A DNA stretch of 64,000 nucleotides from assembly GCA_963728495.1 (NCBI GenBank), contig CAVSKI010000009.1:248001-312000 (forward strand), in the 5' to 3' direction. Both the position numbers and the translations under genes were made by a program. The notes under the pieces are model-generated. The model did no database searches, was not told the DNA's origin, and worked only from the letters and a program-made list of their open reading frames with translations. The stretch is from JACVRW01 sp963728495 (GTDB lineage: Bacteria > Actinomycetota > Thermoleophilia > Solirubrobacterales > Thermoleophilaceae). How positions within the stretch are numbered: position 1 is the first letter of the stretch; the number at the start of each line of letters is the position of its first letter. Positions 47,358 through 56,118 of the stretch are shown here, piece by piece.

Positions 47358-48497
47358 ATGCAGGTGACGGCCCCCGATCGCGAGGAGCTGCGGCGGCTGA
47401 CCGAGCTACGGCTCGAGCGGCCGGTCGTGCTCAGCCTCTACCTGGACCTCGATCCGGCCGAATTCGCCACTCCACCAGCTCGCGCGACCGCCATCCGCTC
47501 GCTGCTCGACGAGGCCGATCGCAGACTGCGCGATCACGGTGGGCTATCGCACCAGGACCGCGCCGACCTCGGGACGAGCCTGGATCGGGCTAGAACGCTG
47601 CTCGAGCGCGACCTGCGCGCCGAGGGCGCCCACGCCATGGCCCTCTTCGCCAGCGAGTCGGCCGACCTTTTCGAGGCCATGAAGCTCCCTCGCTCGGTGC
47701 CCAACCGCGTGGAGATAGGGCGCTCGCCGCTGGTCGGTCCGCTGGCCCGGCTCGAGCGGCGTGAGCGTTGGTGCGTCGCGCTCGTGAGCCGGCGTGACGC
47801 GCGCTTCTTTCGCGGCTCCCCGGACGGGCTGCGCGAGATCGAGCAGATCCACGACACCGTCTTCGGCCAGCACGATAAGGGCGGCTTGGCGCAGGCGCGC
47901 TACCAACGCGGGATCGAGAAGGAAAAGGACGATCACCTCAAGCACACCGCCGAGGCGCTCATGAAGCACTACAAGCGCCGGCCCTTCCAGCACCTGATCG
48001 TGGGCGGGCCTCGAGAGGTGGTTGCCGACTTCGAGTCGAAGCTGCACGGCTACCTCGCCGATCGCCTGTCCGGTCGCATCGAGGTGGACGTGGACAGCGC
48101 GACGCCCGACCAGGTTCTCGAGGCCGCGCAGCCGCGCTTCGACGAGCTTGACGAGGAGCGCGAGGCCGAGGCCTTGGAGCGGCTGGGGGAGGGGGGCCGG
48201 GCGGCCAGCGGTCTCGATGACACCGTCCGAGCCCTCAACGAGCGACGCGTCGCGTGCCTCCTGCTCGACGAGCAGTTCTCCGCCGCCGGAGTCAGCTGCC
48301 CGGACTGCGGTTGGCTGGGCGCAGGGGCCGAGCGCACCTGTCCCGTCGACGGCCGCGAGCTCGACCAGCTCGATGACCTGACCGACGCGGCGATCGAGCT
48401 CGCCCTGCAGGGCGCAGCCGAGATCATGGCCATGCGCCATCGCCGCGACGAGTTCGAAGAGCGTGCCGGTGGAATCGCCGCGCTGCTCAGATTCTGA
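47358..48497 (+). CDS. baeRF (bacterial eRF1-like) domain protein, Rv2629-like
   Basis: 379 residues with AAGGAGG before the ATG. It resembles bacterial homologues of eRF1/Vms1: a middle domain with RWCVALVSRRDARFFRG and the loop KGGLAQARYQRGIEKEKDDHLKHTAEALM, where GGLAQ sits in the position of the eRF1 GGQ/Vms1 GSQ loop. The C-terminal domain has zinc-type Cys pairs (SCPDCGWLGAGAERTCPVDG). The family may release or cleave peptidyl-tRNA, or protect stalled ribosomes, but its activity is not established in bacteria. A BON protein gene follows after 23 bases. Confidence 0.78.
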   Translation: MQVTAPDREELRRLTELRLERPVVLSLYLDLDPAEFATPPARATAIRSLLDEADRRLRDHGGLSHQDRADLGTSLDRARTLLERDLRAEGAHAMALFASESADLFEAMKLPRSVPNRVEIGRSPLVGPLARLERRERWCVALVSRRDARFFRGSPDGLREIEQIHDTVFGQHDKGGLAQARYQRGIEKEKDDHLKHTAEALMKHYKRRPFQHLIVGGPREVVADFESKLHGYLADRLSGRIEVDVDSATPDQVLEAAQPRFDELDEEREAEALERLGEGGRAASGLDDTVRALNERRVACLLLDEQFSAAGVSCPDCGWLGAGAERTCPVDGRELDQLDDLTDAAIELALQGAAEIMAMRHRRDEFEERAGGIAALLRF

Positions 48498-48520
48498 ACC
48501 CAACCAGGAAGGAAAGTCGC

Positions 48521-48949
48521 ATGTTCAAGCTATTGATTGGTGCCGCGATTGGAGGCGCCGCAATCTGGTTCCTCGACCCGGACCGAGGCGGAGGGCGCCG
48601 GACTCAGGCGCTCGGCATCGCCGAGAAGGGCAAGCAGAAAGTTACGGAGAAGGTGGGCTCGGGCACCCCTGACGCCCAGGAGCGGGCGCCCGCCAGCGAG
48701 CGCCTCAACGATCCCGGTCTACAGGCCAAGGTCGAGAGCGAGATCTTTCGGGCCGACGATGCCCCGAAGGACAAGGTTTCGGTGAACGTCGAGGACGGCG
48801 TGGTCTACCTCCGCGGCGAGCTCGACGATCCGGCCGCTATCGATGGTCTACGCGAAGCGGCCTCGAACGTCGACGGTGTGACCGAGGTGAGGAGCCTCCT
48901 GCATGCAACGGGTGAGCCTGCGCCGGCCAAGGAGGAAGCCGGCACCTAA
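48521..48949 (+). CDS. BON domain protein
   Basis: 142 residues. A short N-terminal hydrophobic segment (LLIGAAIGGAAIWFLDP) probably anchors the protein. One BON domain (about 63-130: LQAKVESEIFRADDAPKDKVSVNVEDGVVYLRGELDDPAAIDGLREAASNVDGVTEV) follows; this fold is associated with phospholipid or osmotic-stress functions. GGAAGGAAAG precedes the ATG. Downstream of the baeRF gene, it probably shares its stress-inducible transcript. Confidence 0.88.
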   Translation: MFKLLIGAAIGGAAIWFLDPDRGGGRRTQALGIAEKGKQKVTEKVGSGTPDAQERAPASERLNDPGLQAKVESEIFRADDAPKDKVSVNVEDGVVYLRGELDDPAAIDGLREAASNVDGVTEVRSLLHATGEPAPAKEEAGT

Positions 48950-48956
48950 CACGCGG

Positions 48957-49403
48957 TCAGCGGGCGGCCGGCACGCTCTCGGTGGCGCCGGCCGCCTCGC
49001 GCAGGGCATCGCGCAGCGCACGTTTGTGCTTGAGCGAAAGCGCGGCGATCTCGGGTGGTGGCGTGGTCATCTGGCGGTACGCCGTCTCGCGCAGGCGAGC
49101 ACCTTCGTCGGTGAGCACCAGCAGCTTTACGCGCCTGTCCGTTGCAGAGGGCCGTCGCTCGATAAGGCCACGTGCCTCGAGCCGGTCGACGATCCCAGTG
49201 ACGTTGGAGGCGTCGCAGAACAGCTTGCCGGCCAATGAGCTCATCGGCACGCCGTCACCGGGCTCGATCAGACGAAGCGCATGCAGTTGCATGGGCGCGA
49301 GCCCCATCTCCTGCGCGAGCGCCATGAATCGCGGCTTGTTGGCCTGCATCACTCGCCACAGCAGTTCCCACGCTTCTTGGGCCGGATCGTCGTGAACGCT
49401 CAT
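48957..49403 (-). CDS. MarR-family transcriptional regulator
   Basis: 148 residues. The winged helix (PMSSLAGKLFCDASNVTGIVDRLEARGLIERRPSATDRRVKLLVLTDEG) is the classic MarR DNA-binding region, with dimer-forming helices at both ends. MarR repressors usually control divergent exporters and are released by small aromatic ligands. Here the divergent neighbours are an ABC-2 exporter operon with a 71-base gap, which supports that role. Confidence 0.92.
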   Translation of the reverse strand: MSVHDDPAQEAWELLWRVMQANKPRFMALAQEMGLAPMQLHALRLIEPGDGVPMSSLAGKLFCDASNVTGIVDRLEARGLIERRPSATDRRVKLLVLTDEGARLRETAYRQMTTPPPEIAALSLKHKRALRDALREAAGATESVPAAR

Positions 49404-49474
49404 GATCGATGCTCATCATAGTCGAAGGCGGCGATATTTAGCAACCTCAAGCATTTTCTGGTAGCGTGGCCATC

Positions 49475-50473
49475 ATGAGTGAAGCTGCAATCGAAGCCAC
49501 CGACCTCGTCCGCGAGTTCAAGAGGGGGCCGCGCGCCGTCGACGGAATCGAGCTACGCGTCGAGCCCGGCGAGGTGTACGGCTTTCTGGGCCCCAACGGC
49601 GCCGGCAAATCCACCACCGTCCACATGCTCACCACGCTGCTGCCGCCCACCTCGGGCACGGCGCGCGTGGCCGGCCACGACGTTGTGGAGGACGGCTCGG
49701 CGGTGCGGGCGTCGATCGGCGCCGCGCTCCAGGAGGCGGCGCTGGACCCGTTCTTGACCGGCAACGAGCACATGAAGCTGCAGACCGCGCTGCACGGCAT
49801 GCGCGGGCGGGACGGGCGCGAGCGCGCCGCGACGCTGCTCGAGCGGGTGGGACTCACGCAGGCCGCCGACCGCCGGGTGGGCGGCTACTCGGGCGGTATG
49901 AAGCGCCGGCTCGACCTGGCGCTTGCGCTCGTCCACCGGCCGCGGATCCTGTTCCTCGATGAGCCCACGACCGGCCTCGACCCACAGAGCCGCACCGCGC
50001 TGTGGGAGGAGGTGCAGCGTCTGGCCGGCGATCGTGGCGTCACGGTCTTCCTGACCACGCAGTATCTCGAGGAGGCAGACGTGCTCGCCGACCGCGTGGG
50101 CATCATCGACCATGGCCGAATCGTGGCCGAGGGAACCCCGGAGGCGCTGAAGGCCGAGATCGGCCGCCCCAGCGTCGAAGTGGTTCCCGCCGAGCCCGGG
50201 GATCTCGCGCGCATGAAAAGCGTGCTGGCCCGCTTCGGCGAATCGGCGACGGCCTCCCCGAAGGGCGCCGCCGTGCGACTCGCGGGCGGCGACGCCCAGC
50301 TGGCCGAGGTCGTTCGCGCGCTCGACGCCCAGAGCATCTCGGTGGAGGCGCTTCAGCTGCATGCGCCCACGCTCGACGACGTGTTCCTGGAGAAGACCGG
50401 CCGCTCGCTCGAGGGCGAGGCGGAGAGGGCGGAGCCCGCGGAGGCAGAGGCCAAGGAGCCGGTGGCGGCGTGA
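49475..50473 (+). CDS. ABC exporter ATPase, DrrA type
   Basis: 332 residues from ATG 49475 (GTG 49466 possible). Walker A GPNGAGKSTT, signature YSGGMKRRL, Walker B RILFLDEPTTGLDP and the switch region are intact. The C-terminal DALDAQSISVEALQLHAPTLDDVFLEKTGRSLE is typical of DrrA/NodI-type drug or polyketide exporters. Its stop overlaps the start of the first permease (GTGA). Controlled probably by the divergent MarR. Confidence 0.92.
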   Translation: MSEAAIEATDLVREFKRGPRAVDGIELRVEPGEVYGFLGPNGAGKSTTVHMLTTLLPPTSGTARVAGHDVVEDGSAVRASIGAALQEAALDPFLTGNEHMKLQTALHGMRGRDGRERAATLLERVGLTQAADRRVGGYSGGMKRRLDLALALVHRPRILFLDEPTTGLDPQSRTALWEEVQRLAGDRGVTVFLTTQYLEEADVLADRVGIIDHGRIVAEGTPEALKAEIGRPSVEVVPAEPGDLARMKSVLARFGESATASPKGAAVRLAGGDAQLAEVVRALDAQSISVEALQLHAPTLDDVFLEKTGRSLEGEAERAEPAEAEAKEPVAA

Positions 50474-51273
50474 CCGAGGCCGTTCGCTCCGCTGTGCGCT
50501 CCGGCCTGTTTCTGCAGGTCGGAATGCTCGCGCGCCGCTCGGTCATACGCACCCTGCGCCAACCGGCGATGGTGGTCCCGTCGATCGTGTTCCCGCTGAT
50601 GCTCCTCGCGATCAACTCGAGCGGGCTCGACTCGACCACGCAGATTCCGGGCTTCCCCACGAACTCCTATTTCGAGTTCGCGCTCGCCATAGCCTTCGTG
50701 CAGGGGGCGCTCTTCTCGGCCAACAGCGCCGGCACCAACGTGGCCAACGACATAGAGAGCGGCTTTCTCAACCGGCTCTCCCTTACCCCGCTCAAGCGGG
50801 TGGCGCTGATGATGGGCCAGCTCGCCGGCATCGTGGCCCTCGGGCTGATCCAGGCACTGACCTTCCTCGGTGTTGCTGTGCTCTTCGGCGCCGGCATCGC
50901 AGCCGGGGTGGGCGGCGCGGTGGTGATCGTCCTGCTCTCGCTCACAATCTCGCTCGCCTTCGGCTGCATCGGCGCGTTCGTGGCGCTCCGCAGCGGGACG
51001 GGTGAGGCGGTTCAGGGAATCTTCCCGCTGTTCTTCGCCGCCCTCTTTCTTTCCTCGATGGCGCTGCCGCGCGACCTGATCGAGATCGGCTGGTTTCAGA
51101 CCGTGGCCACCTACAACCCGGTCTCCTACATGCTCGAGGGCATCCGCTCGCTGGTGATCATCGGCTGGGACGGCGAGGCGCTCGCGCTCGGGTTTGCATG
51201 CGCGGGAGGACTCGCTCTGCTCGCGCTGGCCGCCGCCAGCTCGGCGCTGCGAACCAGGATGGTGCGCACATGA
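50470..51273 (+). CDS. ABC-2 type permease (DrrB-like), first subunit
   Basis: 267 residues from GTG overlapping the ATPase stop. Six hydrophobic helices are seen (PAMVVPSIVFPLMLLAI, FVQGALFSANSAGTNVANDIESG and following). The short conserved cytoplasmic stretch DIESGFLNRLSLTPLKR matches the ABC-2 family. With the next gene it should form a heterodimeric pore. The substrate is unknown; DrrAB relatives export anthracyclines or lipids. The stop overlaps the next start by 4 bases (ATGA). Confidence 0.9.
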   Translation: MTEAVRSAVRSGLFLQVGMLARRSVIRTLRQPAMVVPSIVFPLMLLAINSSGLDSTTQIPGFPTNSYFEFALAIAFVQGALFSANSAGTNVANDIESGFLNRLSLTPLKRVALMMGQLAGIVALGLIQALTFLGVAVLFGAGIAAGVGGAVVIVLLSLTISLAFGCIGAFVALRSGTGEAVQGIFPLFFAALFLSSMALPRDLIEIGWFQTVATYNPVSYMLEGIRSLVIIGWDGEALALGFACAGGLALLALAAASSALRTRMVRT

Positions 51274-52046
51274 GCCGCGGCGGGTTCTGGTCGGTTGCCG
51301 GCGGGGTGGCCTGGCGCAACATCCACAACTTCTTCACCAACCCGGCGATGGTGATCCCGGCGCTGCTCTTCCCCCTGTTCTTCTTCACCGCCTTCGCCGG
51401 CGGGCTCTCTCGCGTCGATTCGGTCCCGGGCTTCGACTACGCGGCCGGCTACACGACCTTCGTCTACGGCTTCGTGCTGCTACAGGCCTCGATGTTCGGA
51501 GGCATCTTCACCGGCTTCTCCGTGGCCCGCGACTTCGAGTCCGGCTTCTCGCGGCGGCTCATGCTCGCAGCTACCAATCGCGGCGGCATCGTGGCCGGCT
51601 ACTGGTTCTCGGCCCTGGTCCGCGCGCTGTTCACGGTCGCACTGATCACGGTGGTGGCGCTGATCGCGGGCCTGGACGTGAGCGGCGGGCCGGTTGACCT
51701 GCTCGGTCTCTACACGCTGGCCGTGCTGCTCAACTTCGCTGCCGTGATGTTCGCCACCGGCGTGGCAATGCGCCTGCGCACCATGCAGGCCGGACCGGCC
51801 ATGCAGATGCCGATGTTCCTGCTGCTCTTCCTTGCGCCCGTCTGGGTTCCCTACGACCTGCTCACCGGGTGGGTCCAGGCCGCGGCGTCGTTCAATCCGA
51901 TCACCCTGGTCCTCGAGTCGGTGCGCGGCTTCCTGGAGGGCGATCCGGTCGAGGTGCTGCCCGCCTTCGGCGTGGCGGTGCTGCTGGCGGCAGTCAGCCT
52001 GCTCTGGGTTCGCGGCGGGTTGCGCTCCGCCGAACGCGTGGCCTGA
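51270..52046 (+). CDS. ABC-2 type permease (DrrB-like), second subunit
   Basis: 258 residues, six membrane helices, related to the preceding permease (FTNPAMVIPALLFPLFFFTAFAGGL; DFESGFSRRLMLAATNRGG). The pair suggests an asymmetric exporter, arising by gene duplication. It ends the MarR-linked operon; the next gene is a cupin protein 57 bases on. Confidence 0.9.
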   Translation: MSRGGFWSVAGGVAWRNIHNFFTNPAMVIPALLFPLFFFTAFAGGLSRVDSVPGFDYAAGYTTFVYGFVLLQASMFGGIFTGFSVARDFESGFSRRLMLAATNRGGIVAGYWFSALVRALFTVALITVVALIAGLDVSGGPVDLLGLYTLAVLLNFAAVMFATGVAMRLRTMQAGPAMQMPMFLLLFLAPVWVPYDLLTGWVQAAASFNPITLVLESVRGFLEGDPVEVLPAFGVAVLLAAVSLLWVRGGLRSAERVA

Positions 52047-52103
52047 AGATAACGCTCCGTGCGCAGCCGGCAGAGCCGGCTGCTTCGGGCTACCCTGCCC
52101 CGC

Positions 52104-52520
52104 ATGGCTGAAGAGACTCACGACGTCGTGCAGGGCGAGGGCTATGCCGTTGCAAACGTCGACGCGCTGGGCGAGGGTCCGGGATTTCGCAAGATCCGCC
52201 GCGAGCTGGGCGTGACGGCCTTCGGAGTGAATGCGATCGAGATTCCGCCCGGCTACGAGACGGGCCGCCACTATCACGACGAGCAGGAGGAGCTCTACTT
52301 CGTTCACGAGGGGCGGTTGGAGATGACCTTCAACGACGACTCGGCGCATGCCCTGGGGCCGGGCGGGCTGGCGCGGGTCGACGCCGCGACCATCCGCAAG
52401 GTCAAGAACGTGGGTGACACTCCGGCGCTGTACGTCGTCGTGGGCGGCAAGGACGGATACGTCGGCCGTGACGGCCAGCTGGCCGGGGGCGACACAAGCC
52501 GCTTCACCGCGTCCAGCTAG
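52104..52520 (+). CDS. Cupin domain protein
   Basis: 138 residues. Cupin motif 1 is clear, with metal ligands in GRHYHDEQEELYFVHEGRLEM (His, His, Glu), followed by the second motif around LARVDAATIRKVKNVGD, where the usual His is absent. Small cupins bind metals or act as isomerases or sugar-binding proteins. Nothing in the sequence fixes the substrate. The next gene begins right after the stop. Confidence 0.85.
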   Translation: MAEETHDVVQGEGYAVANVDALGEGPGFRKIRRELGVTAFGVNAIEIPPGYETGRHYHDEQEELYFVHEGRLEMTFNDDSAHALGPGGLARVDAATIRKVKNVGDTPALYVVVGGKDGYVGRDGQLAGGDTSRFTASS

Positions 52521-53459
52521 GTGCGGCGCGCTCTCCTACTGCTTGCGGCTGCGCTGCTCCTCGCCGCCCTGCTCGTGCCCGCCACCCAGGGCAGCCGGCT
52601 GCCCGGAGCTCGGGGCTGCCCGGTGTTTCCCAAGAACAACCACTGGAACAAGCGCGTCGACCGCCTGCCACTGCATCCGAACTCCGACGCGATCGTGCGC
52701 TCCATCGGGGTGGGCGAGACGATGCACGCCGACTTCGGCTCCGGGCTCTACGACGGTGGCCCGATCGGCATCCCCTTCGTCACCGTCGCCACGGGTCGCC
52801 GGCGCGTGCCGGTGTCCTTCGAATACGCAAGCGAATCGGACCGCGGGCCCTATCCGATTCCACCCAACGCTCCGATCGAGGGCGGGCGCAACGCCGACGG
52901 CGACCGCCACGTGATCGTGGTCGACAGGTCGCGCTGCCGGCTCTACGAGCTGTTCGCCGCCTACCCCCAGGACGGCGGGGCCCGCTGGAGCGCGGGCTCG
53001 GGAGCGATCTGGAACCTGCGCTCCAATCGCCTGCGGCCGCGAAGCTGGACCTCGGCCGATGCCGCCGGGCTGCCGATCCTGCCCGGCCTCGCTCGCTATG
53101 ACGAGGTCAAGCGCGGGCGCATCGATCACGCGCTGCGGTTCACCGCCTCCCAGACACGTCGCGCCTTCATCTATCCGGCGCGGCATTTCGCCTCGGATCT
53201 CACCGACCCCAATCTGCCGGCGATGGGTCAGCGCGTGCGCCTCAAGCGCGGCTATGACATCTCGCGCTTCCCGCGCCAGACGCGGATCGTCCTGCGGGCG
53301 CTGAAGCGCTACGGGATGATCCTCGCCGACAACGGGGCACCCTGGTTCGTCAGCGGCGCGCCGCATCCGGGCTGGAACAACGACGACCTGCACTCGCTGC
53401 ACCAAGTGCCGGGCAGCGCCTTCGAGGTCGTGGACACGAGCCGCTTGCCTCGACCGTGA
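52521..53459 (+). CDS. Secreted protein of unknown function
   Basis: 312 residues from GTG directly after the cupin stop. A signal peptide (MRRALLLLAAALLLAALLVPATQG) leads to a mature domain rich in Arg and aromatic residues, with PVFPKNNHWNKRVDRLPLHPNSD near the start and GMILADNGAPWFVSGAPHPGWNND near the end. The pattern of conserved-looking Asn/Asp/His residues suggests an extracellular enzyme or binding domain, but I cannot name the family. It is coupled to the DUF72 gene by a 4-base overlap. Confidence 0.72.
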   Translation: MRRALLLLAAALLLAALLVPATQGSRLPGARGCPVFPKNNHWNKRVDRLPLHPNSDAIVRSIGVGETMHADFGSGLYDGGPIGIPFVTVATGRRRVPVSFEYASESDRGPYPIPPNAPIEGGRNADGDRHVIVVDRSRCRLYELFAAYPQDGGARWSAGSGAIWNLRSNRLRPRSWTSADAAGLPILPGLARYDEVKRGRIDHALRFTASQTRRAFIYPARHFASDLTDPNLPAMGQRVRLKRGYDISRFPRQTRIVLRALKRYGMILADNGAPWFVSGAPHPGWNNDDLHSLHQVPGSAFEVVDTSRLPRP

Positions 53460-54202
53460 CCCCGCGCCCGGTGCGGGTCGGATGCTCGGGGTGGAACTAC
53501 GACAGCTGGCGGGGCGGGCTCTATCCCGAAGGCCTCGGCGAGGCGCGCTGGCTGAGACGTTACGCCGAGGTCTTCGACACGGTGGAGGTCAACTCGACCT
53601 TCTACCGGCTGGCCTCGCGGGATGCCGTTGCGCGCTGGGTCGAGGACACGCCGGACGACTTCCTGTTTGCCGCCAAGGCCAGCCGCTACCTCACGCACGT
53701 CCGCCGCCTGCGTGACGTAGCGGAGGGCATCCGGCGCTATTACGAGCGCATCGAGCCGCTCGTCAGGTCATCCAAGCTGGGACCGATCGTGTGGCAGCTG
53801 CCGCCCAACTTCCAGCGCGACGACCACGCGCTCGCCTCGATCCTGGAATTACTTCCCGGTGGGCGCCACTGCTTCGAGTTTCGCCATGAGAGCTGGTTCT
53901 CATCCGAGGTCTACGCGGCCCTACGCAGTCACGGGGCGGCGCTGGTAATCGCCGACCACCCCAAGTGGCCCTTTCAGGCGCGCGAGCTGACGACCGACTG
54001 GACGCTGGTGCGCATGCATCACGGGCATCGTGGCCGGCGTGGCAACTACTCGCGCACCGAGATCGACGAGTGGGCCCGGCGCATCGCAAACTGGCGCAGC
54101 CGGGCGGAGGTGCTCGTCTACTTCAATAACGACTGGGAGGGCTTTGCGGTGACGAACGCCAAGGCGCTCAGGCGGCGGCTGCGGCGGTCTCCAGGCGGTT
54201 GA
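53456..54202 (+). CDS. DUF72 family protein
   Basis: 248 residues from GTG overlapping the previous stop. The TIM-barrel DUF72 signature is present: VGCSGWNYDSWRGGLYPEG at the start, EVNSTFYRL, FLFAAKASRYLTHVRRL, FEFRHESWF and VYFNNDWEG near the end. The family is widespread but its activity is unknown; an endonuclease or sugar-related role has been suggested. The 3' end overlaps the convergent sigma gene by 35 bases. Confidence 0.9.
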   Translation: MTPRPVRVGCSGWNYDSWRGGLYPEGLGEARWLRRYAEVFDTVEVNSTFYRLASRDAVARWVEDTPDDFLFAAKASRYLTHVRRLRDVAEGIRRYYERIEPLVRSSKLGPIVWQLPPNFQRDDHALASILELLPGGRHCFEFRHESWFSSEVYAALRSHGAALVIADHPKWPFQARELTTDWTLVRMHHGHRGRRGNYSRTEIDEWARRIANWRSRAEVLVYFNNDWEGFAVTNAKALRRRLRRSPGG

Positions 54203-54977
54203 GCGCACGGCGCAGCAGTCGCGAGACGTGCATCTGGGAGTAGCCGATCCTCTCGCCGATCTCTCGCTGTGTCAGGTCCTGCATGAAGCGCAGCTCGACC
54301 ACCTGGCGCTCGATCTCGGGTAGGGCGCGCCAGGTGCTCGCGATGGCGTCGCGGCTCTCGACCAGCTCGTAGGCGTGATCCTCGGCGCCCAAGAGGTCGA
54401 CCAGCTCGGCCGCCTCGTCGTCATCGCGTGAGGTGCGGGCGTTGAGCGACGCTGCCTCGTAGCTCGCCGCCGCATCCTGGGCCTCGAGCACCCGCTCGAC
54501 CGAGCAGCCGAGCGCCTGGGCGACCTCACGAACGCGTGGTGAGCGGCCGAGCGACTTCGAGAGCAGCTCGGTCTCGCGGTTGACCGCCAGTGCGCGCTCC
54601 TGCAATTCGCGGGGCACGTGCAGCGCCCAGCCCTTGTCGCGAAAGTGGCGTTTGAGCTCTCCGAGGATGGTGGGCGCGGCGTAGCTCGAGAACTTCGTGC
54701 CGCGGCCCGGCTCGAAGCGGTCGATGGCCTTGATCAGACCCAGGCTCGCCACCTGAAGCAGGTCGTCGTGGGGCTCGTCGGTATAGGAGTAGCGCAGCGC
54801 AAGGTCCCGGGCGAGCGGTAGAAAGCGCTCGGCCAGCTCCTCGCGGGCTGCCAGATCCCCGTGATGGTGGTAGCGAACGAGAAGCTCCCGCTCGGTCTCC
54901 TGGACGTCCTCGCGGGTCACGTCCGTGCGGCGATGGAATTGCAGCACCGCCCCATGGGCGCGCGCAACTGCGTTCAT
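54168..54977 (-). CDS. SigB/SigF-type stress sigma factor
   Basis: 269 residues. Region 2 (RFLPLARDLALRYSYTDEPHDDLLQVASLGLIKAIDRFEPGRGTKFSSYAAPTILGELKRHFRDKGWALHVPRELQERAL), region 3 (SPRVREVAQALGCSVERVLEAQ) and region 4 (RFMQDLTQREIGERIGYSQMHVSRLLRRAL) match the SigB/F/G group used for general stress in actinobacteria. No anti-sigma or anti-anti-sigma genes are adjacent, unlike typical rsb loci. A possible self-recognised promoter lies upstream. Confidence 0.92.
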   Translation of the reverse strand: MNAVARAHGAVLQFHRRTDVTREDVQETERELLVRYHHHGDLAAREELAERFLPLARDLALRYSYTDEPHDDLLQVASLGLIKAIDRFEPGRGTKFSSYAAPTILGELKRHFRDKGWALHVPRELQERALAVNRETELLSKSLGRSPRVREVAQALGCSVERVLEAQDAAASYEAASLNARTSRDDDEAAELVDLLGAEDHAYELVESRDAIASTWRALPEIERQVVELRFMQDLTQREIGERIGYSQMHVSRLLRRALNRLETAAAAA

Positions 54978-55059
54978 GTGTAAGACCTCCGTCGGTTATC
55001 AACCTGACGACAGGTCCGATTCGTGGCCGGCCGACCAAGGTGGCCACGCGTCGTCCCCC

Positions 55060-55094
55060 AAGGGAAGTGTGTCCCTTCTTTTGAAGTACTAAAC
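55060..55094 (-). promoter_or_regulatory. Candidate autoregulated promoter of the SigB/F-type gene
   Basis: On the minus strand GTTT (55094-55091), 15 bases and GGGACA (55075-55070) resemble a SigB/F promoter. An inverted repeat AAGGGA / TCCCTT (55060-55077) overlaps the -10 part. The leader to the ATG would be about 90 bases. Confidence 0.3.
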
Positions 55095-55112
55095 GAACAC
55101 TGGCGCTTTCGC

Positions 55113-56081
55113 TCAAGCCCCCAGCACGTGCTTCCCGTATGTGCGTAGGGCGCCGAGCGGATCGGCGCCCGAGCCGTTCTGAAGGCACACAACCGTCGCT
55201 CCGAGCTTCTCGATCTCGCGAATGCGCTCAACGTGGTGCGCCGGGTCGGAGCCGATGATGTACGACTGCTTGAACTCGTCGTCGGAGAGCTGGCGCTCGG
55301 CCTTCTCGTACATCGCCCTCGGATCGTGGTGGTCGTCGGTGAAGTTCTCGTCGAGCTGTGTCGGTTTCCACACGCGCGCACCCTCCAGAGCACTGTCGTC
55401 GTCCGGCGCCCAGGAGAAGCCCGCCTGAAGGATGATCTCGCCGGCCTCACGCCCTGCGTCGTCGCAAGCCGAGCGGTAGGCCTCGATCAGGCCGGGCGCC
55501 GTCTCGGGGTCGGCCAGCGTCCAAAGGCCATCGCCGTGCCGGGCAGCCACCGCGGCGGCATCAGGCCCGAACGCCGATACGTATATCGGTGGCCGGCGAT
55601 CTCCGCGCGTATGAAGGTAGGCGTCCTTGGTGCGAAAGAAACGGCCCTCGTGGTCGACTCGCTCGCCGTCGAGCAGGCGGCCGATCAGCTCGAGCGCCTC
55701 GTCCATTCGCTCCACCTGCTCCGCCGTATCTGGCCAGTCCATCCCGCAGGGCGACTCATTGAGCGACTCCCCGGATCCGATGCCGAGAAACGCGCGGCCC
55801 GGGCACATCTCCTCCATCGTGGCCGCGAACTGCGCAACCAGGGCCGGGTGATAGCGGTGTATCGGAGCAGTGACCCCCGTTCCGACCCCCGTGCGCTCGG
55901 TCGCCTGGCCGATTGCCCCCAGCAGTGCCCATGCCATACCCGATTCCCCGGGCTCCCACCAGGGCTGGAAGTGGTCGCTGACGTTGACGGCGTCGAAGCC
56001 CGCTCGCTCGGCCTCGACCGCCTGCTCGATCAGGTTGCTCGGCGGGAACTGCTCCGTCGCCAATTGCACCCAGTAGCGCAT
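55113..56081 (-). CDS. F420-dependent LLM-class oxidoreductase, FGD-like
   Basis: 322 residues. The luciferase-like TIM barrel begins MRYWVQLATEQFPPSNLIEQAVEAERAGFDAVNVSDHFQPWW and continues with GVGTGVTAPIHRYHPALVAQFAATMEEMCPGRAFLGIGSGESLNE, very close to F420-dependent glucose-6-phosphate dehydrogenases. It would use coenzyme F420, common in actinobacteria. The substrate could be glucose 6-phosphate or another alcohol. No F420 biosynthesis genes are in the window. Confidence 0.88.
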   Translation of the reverse strand: MRYWVQLATEQFPPSNLIEQAVEAERAGFDAVNVSDHFQPWWEPGESGMAWALLGAIGQATERTGVGTGVTAPIHRYHPALVAQFAATMEEMCPGRAFLGIGSGESLNESPCGMDWPDTAEQVERMDEALELIGRLLDGERVDHEGRFFRTKDAYLHTRGDRRPPIYVSAFGPDAAAVAARHGDGLWTLADPETAPGLIEAYRSACDDAGREAGEIILQAGFSWAPDDDSALEGARVWKPTQLDENFTDDHHDPRAMYEKAERQLSDDEFKQSYIIGSDPAHHVERIREIEKLGATVVCLQNGSGADPLGALRTYGKHVLGA

Positions 56082-56118
56082 CGCGCACTGCTACCCGGCT
56101 TTCGGGCGCGCCAAGCAG

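Noticed and set aside
49404..49474. MarR operator in the AT-richer gap before the exporter
   Set aside because: Only a direct AGCA repeat is visible; no convincing palindrome.
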